A stretch of DNA of 29,862 nt, taken from the NCBI GenBank assembly GCA_964427535.1, contig CAYRVF010000062.1, positions 1 to 29,862 on the forward strand, given 5' to 3'. The position numbers and the translations under genes are program-made. The stretch's first letter is position 1, and each line of letters begins with the position of its first letter. The stretch comes from CAYRVF01 sp964427535. GTDB taxonomy: Bacteria; Chloroflexota; Ktedonobacteria; Ktedonobacterales; JADMIN01. Shown here piece by piece: positions 24,646-29,862 of the stretch. A model generated the notes under the pieces. It made no database searches. It had not been told where the DNA came from and worked only from the letters and a program-made list of their open reading frames with translations.

Positions 24646-24929
24646 ACTGCATCGTCCCCGCTGGCGTCTGCTTCCTGACGGGCGAGCGACTCTTTGTACG
24701 CGCGAATCTCGTTCAAGCGTTCGAGTGCCGCTGCCTCCCGCTCCTGATACTCCTGCTCGGTGAGCTCACCCTGGCTGTAGCGCATCTCGGTATCGAGCAG
24801 CTCGGCTCGCACTTTCTGCTCGTCCAGAAATTCGGACTCGACCTGATCTCGAATGCGTTTCACCACCGCGCTGACGCCACGAGCTGGGCCGGTGACCGGA
24901 AAGAGCAGGAGCTCACTGAGCAGTCGCAT
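24642..24929 (-). CDS. gvpG: Gas vesicle protein GvpG
   Basis: A 95-residue helical protein with the family's opening LLLFPVTGPARGVSAVVKRI and the central GELTEQEYQEREAAALERL. GvpG is an accessory assembly protein that typically sits between gvpF and gvpL, as here. GGGAGGAG is 7 bases before the ATG, inside the end of gvpF, which it overlaps by 17 bases; its stop overlaps the gvpL start. Confidence 0.95.
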   Translation of the reverse strand: MRLLSELLLFPVTGPARGVSAVVKRIRDQVESEFLDEQKVRAELLDTEMRYSQGELTEQEYQEREAAALERLNEIRAYKESLARQEADASGDDAV

Positions 24930-25710
24930 TACTTAGCTCCTCCCAATGCACCGAGATACTGACGAAGTTGTACGGTGGCAATGGTCCGGCGAACTGGAAT
25001 ATGCCCCGACCTTGGTAGGCCTGACGGAGCGACTCGACCTGAGCCGCAAACTCCTGCACCCGTGACCTTTCCACCAGGAAGGCGGCATTGACGATCATCA
25101 TGTCGCTAATGATGTTATTCGCTACCATCTCGACCGCATACGGAGCCAGCGCATTCAAGATTGCCGCCGCTTCCTGTTCACGCCGGTCCTGGATGGCCGC
25201 ATCCACCAACTCCCCGATCTGAAGCCGGATGTCATAGGTCTCCTCAGGCGTGGTGCCGACGATCTGGTCGCGCAGTGCCTGGATGTTGGGATCGGAGGCC
25301 ACGACATCGGCGAAGAGCTGCTCCTGCTGCCAGATGGCTTTCACGCCCAGCTCGACGCGACCCCTGACATGCTCAAGCTGCTGGTGCAGCTCATCAGATT
25401 CGCGCCGCAAAAACTCCTGCACTTCCTGATCGCTGTTGGCGACCGTGCCGAAACTGAAGGGCAAGACGTCCGCATGCTCCATCACGGCCTCGACGACGGC
25501 CTCGTGAGCCGTCACATTCTCATGCGTGACGTCGTACTCCGCGAAGGGGGAATCGCTCACGATCGCCGCCAGGTCGCCGCTCTGGATCGCGCGCACAGGT
25601 TGTCCCGCGATTCCTCTCATAGGCAATACTCCAGGGTTTGCCTGAAGCTGTTGGGTCCAGGTGACGCAGTAGAGGTATGCCCCGGCGTTTTGCGGTTGTG
25701 TACTGCTCAT
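24913..25710 (-). CDS. gvpF: Gas vesicle protein GvpF
   Basis: A 265-residue GvpF/L-family protein, reading AGAYLYCVTWTQQLQ, VLPFSFGTVANSDQEVQEFL and FQFAGPLPPYNFVSI. In solved homologues GvpF has two alpha/beta domains and faces the vesicle; it binds GvpA. The ATG at 25710 has GAGGAG 6 bases upstream. A TTG at 25716 would add two residues and is less likely. It begins the tightly overlapped F-G-L-S part of the operon, 271 bases after gvpA. Confidence 0.95.
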   Translation of the reverse strand: MSSTQPQNAGAYLYCVTWTQQLQANPGVLPMRGIAGQPVRAIQSGDLAAIVSDSPFAEYDVTHENVTAHEAVVEAVMEHADVLPFSFGTVANSDQEVQEFLRRESDELHQQLEHVRGRVELGVKAIWQQEQLFADVVASDPNIQALRDQIVGTTPEETYDIRLQIGELVDAAIQDRREQEAAAILNALAPYAVEMVANNIISDMMIVNAAFLVERSRVQEFAAQVESLRQAYQGRGIFQFAGPLPPYNFVSISVHWEELSNATAQ

Positions 25711-25981
25711 GGTCAACTCCTCTCAGGCACCGGCTCACCGGCCGGAGGCTCGAAGGCAAGGCATGTGCGAGATAGCGTCGTAGAAATCGCTATCCCCCAC
25801 CAGTCCGATGCCGACGCGGCTCACACGCTATCTGATCTCGCGCAATGTGGCCTGATGGGGTATTCACCGGGCGTGCTCAATGACTGGCCGGTGTCCCTCG
25901 GCATGCCCGCCTGGCAGGGATGGCGAGCACCGGTCAGAGGCGCGGGCAGAACCCGCTACCGGGCGCGCGAATCCAATGCCG
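25711..25981 (-). promoter_or_regulatory. gvpA-gvpF intergenic region with repeated GATAGCG sites
   Basis: This 271-base gap is the only long one in the gvp operon. Just after gvpA a short stem GCGGG/CCCGC (25942-25956) could slow or end transcription or protect the gvpA mRNA. Further on, GATAGCG (25771-25777) and CGCTATC (25788-25794) form a perfect inverted repeat, and a third copy CGCTATC lies at 25826-25832. They could be an operator for a second promoter driving gvpF onward. No firm promoter boxes seen. Confidence 0.4.
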
Positions 25982-26491
25982 TTATGCTCGGCCAGGCTGC
26001 TGATGAGCTTGCTGCGGTTGTTGCTGTTGCTGCGGTTGTTGCTGCGGCATCGGTTGCGGCTGGACCTGTTGCTGTTGTTGTGGCATCGGTTGTGGCCGGG
26101 CCTGTTGCTGTGGCTGCGACTGGGGCATCATGTTTGCCTGCTGCGGCTGTGGCAACGCGGGCTGCGGCTGGGCGGCTTGGCCGCCGAACTGCTGCGGCTG
26201 TTGCTGACCGGCGGACTGGGCGACGCGCGGCTGTTGCGCGGATTGCGGGTGTGGCATCGAGGCCAGTGCTGTGTTCCCGATGGCCTCCGCATACCGCAGA
26301 TAGGTCTCGACAGAGGCGACCACGACACGCGCCTCGATCGTCAGGAGCTCGATGCTCAGCACTGACACCCGCGCCCAAGCGTCGATCACGATGCCCTTGT
26401 CGAGGATGCGATCGACGAGCTCGAGGAGCATGTTGTTCGAGCCACCACCGCGTTGCGCAGGCCCACCACCTTGGGCTCGTACCGTACTCAT
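25982..26491 (-). CDS. gvpA: Gas vesicle major structural protein GvpA with Gln/Pro-rich tail
   Basis: GvpA polymerises into the gas-permeable ribbed shell. Residues 21-72 are a canonical GvpA core: MLLELVDRILDKGIVIDAWA, RVSVLSIELLTIEARVVVAS and VETYLRYAEAIG. Bacterial GvpA usually ends shortly after this, at about 70-90 residues. Here the frame continues to 169 residues with a tail of about 91 residues, about 40 of them Gln, plus many Pro and PMPQQ motifs. The reading frame is uninterrupted and ends in TAA. GGGAGGG stands 6 bases before the ATG at 26491. First gene of the operon. The tail should project from the assembled shell; whether a tailless GvpA exists elsewhere in the genome is not known from this window. 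Confidence 0.95.
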   Translation of the reverse strand: MSTVRAQGGGPAQRGGGSNNMLLELVDRILDKGIVIDAWARVSVLSIELLTIEARVVVASVETYLRYAEAIGNTALASMPHPQSAQQPRVAQSAGQQQPQQFGGQAAQPQPALPQPQQANMMPQSQPQQQARPQPMPQQQQQVQPQPMPQQQPQQQQQPQQAHQQPGRA

Positions 26492-26832
26492 TGTTGCCCT
26501 CCCTTGCTTTGCACCGTCCATGTGCCCGGAGGATTCCTCACCTCCAGCTGTTCCGCGACATGAATCGTCACTCTGATTGCCATCTTGCCGCCCTGTTCTC
26601 GGTGGGCGGCCTGGACCAGCATACGTGCGTTTGGTTGGCAAATCTTGTGTATGCTACGGGGAAACGCATACGCACAATCCATGCCCGCACCCTGTTTCCC
26701 TTGTTCACGGCTGTTCTCTGTGCTCTTGTGCAGCGCTCGTGCCACGGCGCGATGAGTGAAGGCACAAGACCTGCCATACAGGCACTCATGCGGAATCGCC
26801 GTTTATGAGATTTCACTGAAGGGAGGACGTAC
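26492..26832. promoter_or_regulatory. Divergent promoter region between gvpA and the plus-strand accessory genes
   Basis: About 340 bases without a convincing gene, controlling both gvpA and the divergent set. It contains GTATGC-N11-GCATAC (26649-26671), flanked by TTGTG and CACAA, a good operator candidate; and two overlapping inverted repeats nearer the plus-strand gene, CTTGTGC/GCACAAG (26725-26731, 26762-26768) and ATGAGTG/CACTCAT (26752-26758, 26783-26789). Sigma-factor boxes could not be assigned with confidence. Confidence 0.45.
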
Positions 26833-27306
26833 ATGCACGACGCACTGCCGGACCGACTAACCTCCGACGCGCGCGCGCTCGCGGAACAATTCGGTACCCA
26901 GACGACCGAAGCGCTCATTCGGGCAGTCTCTGGAGTGCAGGAAGCCTCTGGCGAGAGCATCGCCAGCGCCACGGCCAGTGCGCAATCCGTGAGTGAGCGT
27001 GCCGGACGGGCCGTGGCTGAGCAGGCACCGGACATTGCGCTCCCAAACACGTCGACACGTGTGGCTTGGCGCGCGGGACGTTTCGTCGGCCGGATCGAAG
27101 GCGCGTTCAGATTGGCTCGGTTCGGGGGGCGCGTTTGGTGGAGACAACGCCAGCGCGCTCACCGGCGCAATCAGGACCAGGGGCCGGTGACCGCCGAGCG
27201 TCTGCGAGTGCTCCTCCAATGGGGGCCGACAACCGTTGCCAGCGTGTGGATGGCGGCGCAAGTGGTTGGACGCCTGCGGCGGCGTGGAGATGATGTGCGT
27301 CCGTGA
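26833..27306 (+). CDS. Unknown protein divergent from gvpA
   Basis: A 157-residue protein with GGGAGGAC 5 bases before the ATG. The N-terminal half (to about 70) is Ala/Ser/Glu-rich and probably helical (TEALIRAVSGVQEASGESIA, SATASAQSVSERAGRAVAEQ). The second half has a strongly basic, amphipathic stretch (WRAGRFVGRIEGAFRLARFG, then VWWRQRQRAHRRNQ) and a hydrophobic segment VLLQWGPTTVASVWMAAQV. The layout loosely recalls the YtxH/GvpP-type proteins of some gvp clusters, but I cannot assign a family. Head-to-head placement with gvpA suggests joint regulation. Confidence 0.7.
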   Translation: MHDALPDRLTSDARALAEQFGTQTTEALIRAVSGVQEASGESIASATASAQSVSERAGRAVAEQAPDIALPNTSTRVAWRAGRFVGRIEGAFRLARFGGRVWWRQRQRAHRRNQDQGPVTAERLRVLLQWGPTTVASVWMAAQVVGRLRRRGDDVRP

Positions 27307-27439
27307 CGACATCGCGCGTGCCGTGACTCACCTAGAGACCATCGCGCACGAGGGGAAGCGTCCTACAGCTCGCCAATGGCGGCTGGAAGCCGCTCAACAG
27401 GTGCGGCATAGATTTCGCGTACACAGGCTCCTACATTGA
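27293..27439 (+). CDS. Possible small protein (48 residues)
   Basis: A short frame overlapping the end of the previous gene by 14 bases, reading MCVRDDIARAVTHLETIAHE then a basic stretch ending RHRFRVHRLLH. GTGGAG is just upstream of the ATG, and codon use is GC-rich at third positions in the first half. No family is recognised. It could equally be chance sequence between two genes. Confidence 0.3.
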   Translation: MCVRDDIARAVTHLETIAHEGKRPTARQWRLEAAQQVRHRFRVHRLLH

Positions 27440-27500
27440 TGCCTTGTCAGTGGCACAGCAGCCCGGACTGGAAGGCATGCCGCAGGAAGGAGCGTATCCG

Positions 27501-28289
27501 GTGGCACAGACTTCCGGTACAACTGGTACCGAGAACGGCGAGTTCACCGCTGTGGGCGTCGACACGGCCACCACGCGCGAGCTGGCGGACGCCGTGGCCC
27601 GCCTACTCCAGCCGATTATCGATCACGTCCACCAACAGATCGCCTCAATTGCCGAGGAACAGGCTGATCTCGCCCTCGCATCGGCTCGTCTGGCGGCGAT
27701 GGACTCCACCAACAGCCTTGTAAATGCGGTGCGAGCCGCCGCGCAACAGCAGGTAGGAAGTGCGCTCGACTCCGTCGTCGGTGAGGTGGTCCATTCGGCG
27801 GAGATGACGACGCTCGACCCTCTGAAAGAAACCCTCCGCGGTCGCGTAGACGAGATCCTCGCGACAATGTTGTTCCCAGCGGCGCATGAGCCACAAACGG
27901 CTGCGCCCCATGGCGCGGAGGCTAGTCAGCCGGTTGAGTCCGTGAGCGCACCCACTCAGGACGTTCCGAAACGGCCACGCAAACCAGCGGGTGGTACGTC
28001 GTCTCGACGTGCCTCACAGGCTGGGACCGAAAAGCCCGAGACGAAAACAAGGAGTACGCGCTCGAAGGCAGACAGCACTACGGAAGGAAAGGCGAGTCCG
28101 AGGCGTCGCACTCGCCAATCACCGGACGCGCCCGCGCCGGTGAAGGCTGCCTCGACGTCGCGCTCGCGCACCGGCACATCCGCCGCGCGCCGCACATCAG
28201 AGGACGCTGACGCCTCCGCTCGAGGAGCGCGACCGGGAACATCGGCACGGTCCACGTCTTCTCGGCGCAGGTCGACGAGCCAGCAGTGA
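27501..28289 (+). CDS. Helical-module protein with long basic Ser/Thr/Arg/Lys tail
   Basis: About 262 residues in two parts. Residues 25-125 are helical and align without gaps to the C-terminal extension of the GvpS-like protein (LLQPIIDHVHQQIASIAEEQ; SLVNAVRAAAQQQVGSALDS; VVHSAEMTTLDPLKETLR). Residues 130-262 are a low-complexity basic tail (KRPRKPAGGTSSRRASQAG, KTRSTRSKADSTTEG, TSSRRRSTSQQ) resembling histone-like or nucleic-acid-binding tails. Start: GTG at 27501 has AGGAAGGAG about 8 bases upstream; ATG at 27477 or a TTG at 27444 in the same frame are alternatives. Function unknown; the shared module ties it to gas vesicles, and the tail may bind DNA, RNA or acidic surfaces. Confidence 0.78.
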   Translation: MAQTSGTTGTENGEFTAVGVDTATTRELADAVARLLQPIIDHVHQQIASIAEEQADLALASARLAAMDSTNSLVNAVRAAAQQQVGSALDSVVGEVVHSAEMTTLDPLKETLRGRVDEILATMLFPAAHEPQTAAPHGAEASQPVESVSAPTQDVPKRPRKPAGGTSSRRASQAGTEKPETKTRSTRSKADSTTEGKASPRRRTRQSPDAPAPVKAASTSRSRTGTSAARRTSEDADASARGARPGTSARSTSSRRRSTSQQ

Positions 28290-28404
28290 GCCCTGCATTC
28301 CCTACTGCGACGGCTGGTACGGGTCATGCTGGACAGTACACAGGGCTCAGGCAAGCGTTGGCTTTTGGCCCGGAAGGGCATGTGCGCAGACTCCGGAGAG
28401 AGCT

Positions 28405-29109
28405 ATGCTCCGCCTCGCGTGGGGAGCACGCGACAGCCAGGAAGCGTCTCTCGTCCGGAGCCATCTCGTGAAAGTGAGGTTCGAGTTGACCGAACAGTAT
28501 ACCGAGGCCGGTAACCCGCAGGGTGAGCAGCAGTGGCAGCAAGGCTATCAGGGACAGCAACAAGGCGAGCAGCAGTGGCAGGGTGATCAGGGACAGCAAC
28601 AGTGGCAGGGTGATCAGGGAACGCAACAGGGTCAGCACGACTTGACCGGGGGGCTCCAGCAGCAGCTCGGGCAGGTCGGCCAGATGACCCAGGGCGTGAG
28701 CGATCAGGCGGGGCAGGCGCTCGGCGGCGTGCAACAGGGTGTGCAGCAACAGGTGGGACAGGCGACACAGGCGCTCGGTGGACTCCAGCAGCAGCTTGCG
28801 CAGGCCGTTCAGCCGATTCTCGATGCGCTGCGCAAGCAGATCGCGCAGACCGTGCAACAGCAGCTCGAACCCGCGCTTGAGCCCGTTCGCATGCAGATTC
28901 AGCAACAGGTCGAGCAGGCGCTCCAACCCGTTCGGGACTCCCTGCAGCAGCAGATAGAACAAGCGATAGCGCCCCTACGGGACTCGATTCAGCAGGAGTT
29001 GGATCGGGCGCTAGAGCCTGTGCGCGAGACGATTCGCAGTCAGGTCGAGCAAGCGCTGCAGAGCTCGCTCAGTCAGCCCCAGGGCAGCGGAGGGACGAAC
29101 CAGGGATAG
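28405..29109 (+). CDS. Gln-rich protein with 15-residue helical repeats (GvpC-like candidate)
   Basis: A 234-residue protein. After a short N-terminus comes a Gln/Gly/Trp-rich repeat (QQWQGDQGQQ, about 42-75), then a Gly/Gln helical stretch (QAGQALGGVQQGVQQQVGQA), then residues 134-220 with tandem 15-residue units such as ALEPVRMQIQQQVEQ, ALQPVRDSLQQQIEQ, AIAPLRDSIQQELDR and ALEPVRETIRSQVEQ. Pro at position 4 of each unit and alternating hydrophobic and Gln/Glu/Arg positions suggest amphipathic helices. Anabaena GvpC, which clamps the shell outside, is also built of amphipathic helical repeats, though of 33 residues; similarity is in design, not sequence. Starts at ATG 28405 (GGAG 6 bases upstream), GTG 28468 or TTG 28486 are all possible. 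Confidence 0.82.
   Translation: MLRLAWGARDSQEASLVRSHLVKVRFELTEQYTEAGNPQGEQQWQQGYQGQQQGEQQWQGDQGQQQWQGDQGTQQGQHDLTGGLQQQLGQVGQMTQGVSDQAGQALGGVQQGVQQQVGQATQALGGLQQQLAQAVQPILDALRKQIAQTVQQQLEPALEPVRMQIQQQVEQALQPVRDSLQQQIEQAIAPLRDSIQQELDRALEPVRETIRSQVEQALQSSLSQPQGSGGTNQG
28873..29052 (+). repeat. Four tandem 45-base coding repeats (15-residue units)
   Basis: Units at 28873-28917, 28918-28962, 28963-29007 and 29008-29052. A further full unit (AVQPILDALRKQIAQ) lies at 28804-28848, separated by an 8-codon half unit. Consensus is A-[LI]-x-P-[VL]-R-x-x-[IL]-x-x-[QE]-[VIL]-[ED]-[QR]. Confidence 0.9.
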
Positions 29110-29162
29110 CAATTGACTCTCCATCACATGCTGGTGTGTGTCATCGACCATGATTGACCATT

Positions 29163-29195
29163 GAGGCCGCTCCGGTTTCGTGCCGGGGCGGCCTC
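29163..29195. terminator. Bidirectional hairpin terminator
   Basis: A 13-base stem (29163-29175 with 29183-29195, one G-T pair) and a 7-base loop TTTCGTG lie midway between the convergent repeat-protein and clpB genes. No T-tract follows on either strand. Position and stability support a shared terminator. Confidence 0.6.
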
Positions 29196-29262
29196 GCACG
29201 TGCCGCACGACGCGTCCGGTTACTCCTATGACGGGCGAAGTAGCGCTCGGGGAGAGGCGCGC

Positions 29263-29862
29263 TTACCGTGCTGTGTGCGCGGTCTCCGCCTCTGAGGTCG
29301 CTGGTTCCTGGTCGCGCCGGAAGACAAGGTGTCCGTGCTGCTCATCGACCACAACCGTGTCTCCATTCTGAAACCTGCCTTGCAGCAGCTGAAGCGCCAG
29401 CGGCTGCACAATCTGTCGCTGGATCGCCCGGCGTAGTGGACGAGCGCCGTAGACTGGGTCGAAGCCAGCGTGTGCGATGTGTTCGAGCGCCTTGTCCGTC
29501 ACCCTGAGTGTCAGCCGCCGTTCACGCAGCCGGTTTCGCAGGTCGCCGAACTGAATCTCGACAATCTGCTTGATCTGCTCCAATGAGAGCGGGTGGAAGA
29601 TGACGACGTCGTCCATGCGATTCAATAGTTCGGGGCGAAAGCTTGTCCTCAGTACGTCCTGCACACGCCGTTGGATCTCTGGCCAGTCCAGATTGGCTTC
29701 GAGAATGTGCTGGCTCCCGAGATTCGACGTCATGATGATAAGTGTGTTGCGGAAGTCGACGGTGCGGCCCTGGCCGTCGGTGAGGCGCCCATCATCCAGT
29801 ACTTGCAACAGGATATTGAGGACATCGGTGTGGGCTTTTTCCACCTCGTCGAAGAGCACGAC
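29263..29862 (-). CDS. clpB: ClpB disaggregase, C-terminal part (5' end outside window)
   Basis: Last 199 residues of the AAA+ chaperone ClpB, which with DnaK/DnaJ rescues aggregated protein. Visible are the second-domain Walker B VVLFDEVEKAH, the sensor 1 segment IIMTSNLGSQH, the arginine-finger region RPELLNRMDDVVIFHPL, and the C-terminal small domain with sensor 2 GARPLRRAIQRQIVQPLA. The sequence GFDPVYGARPLRRAIQ and the end (LLQGRFQNGDTVVVDEQHG) fit ClpB rather than ClpC or ClpA. The frame is open to the right edge. Whether it is functionally tied to the gas-vesicle genes is unknown. Confidence 0.95.
   Translation of the reverse strand, partial: VVLFDEVEKAHTDVLNILLQVLDDGRLTDGQGRTVDFRNTLIIMTSNLGSQHILEANLDWPEIQRRVQDVLRTSFRPELLNRMDDVVIFHPLSLEQIKQIVEIQFGDLRNRLRERRLTLRVTDKALEHIAHAGFDPVYGARPLRRAIQRQIVQPLALQLLQGRFQNGDTVVVDEQHGHLVFRRDQEPATSEAETAHTAR

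Noticed and set aside
26488..26583. 31-residue minus-strand frame ending in an ATGA overlap with gvpA
   Set aside because: The overlap is suggestive of a leader peptide, but there is no good ribosome site for it, gvpA has its own strong one, and codon use is mixed. Not called.

Overview
High-GC bacterial DNA with strong Shine-Dalgarno sites, tightly packed operons, many two-component proteins and no tRNA, rRNA, insertion sequence or CRISPR array. The PAS-GAF histidine kinase, the truncated KdpD and the gas-vesicle gene order suggest a Chloroflexota (Thermomicrobia/Ktedonobacteria-like) or actinobacterium-like chromosome. This is inference from family resemblance; no marker gene in the window settles the taxon.

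Left part (1-7121, minus strand): a potassium-uptake locus. In transcription order it holds a truncated KdpD-type sensor kinase, the response regulator KdpE (interrupted by a 100-N assembly gap), a single-domain response regulator, a small one-helix membrane protein, a 26-residue hydrophobic peptide, KdpF, KdpA and the first 516 residues of KdpB. KdpC would lie off the left edge.

Middle (7236-19113): glutamate synthase large subunit with a structured leader, a PAP2-type undecaprenyl-pyrophosphate phosphatase, an orphan PAS-GAF histidine kinase, a small membrane protein, an ECF sigma factor, and a second histidine kinase/OmpR-type regulator pair on the minus strand.

Right part (19506-29109): a gas-vesicle island. 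The minus-strand operon reads gvpA-F-G-L-S-(third F/L)-TPR-like-K-J, mostly with overlapping start/stop codons. The F-G-L-S-K-J order matches my memory of the Bacillus megaterium cluster, and gvpN is absent. It is flanked by a Gln/Pro-rich protein with 11-residue glycine repeats, a J-domain protein, and a divergent plus-strand set of three larger genes and one doubtful small ORF. The window ends in the C-terminal part of ClpB.

Most interesting: (i) the C-terminal extension of the GvpS-like protein aligns without gaps to two proteins of the divergent set, defining an apparently undescribed helical module with a 15-residue period; one of the two carries it as a regular GvpC-like repeat array, the other adds a long basic tail; (ii) GvpA carries a roughly 90-residue Gln/Pro-rich tail, and PMPQQ-type sequence recurs in GvpJ and in the Gln/Pro-rich flanking protein. 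Together these suggest a gas-vesicle system with its own set of repeat, low-complexity and chaperone accessory proteins. Protein motifs are read directly from the translated sequence; alignments were done by hand.
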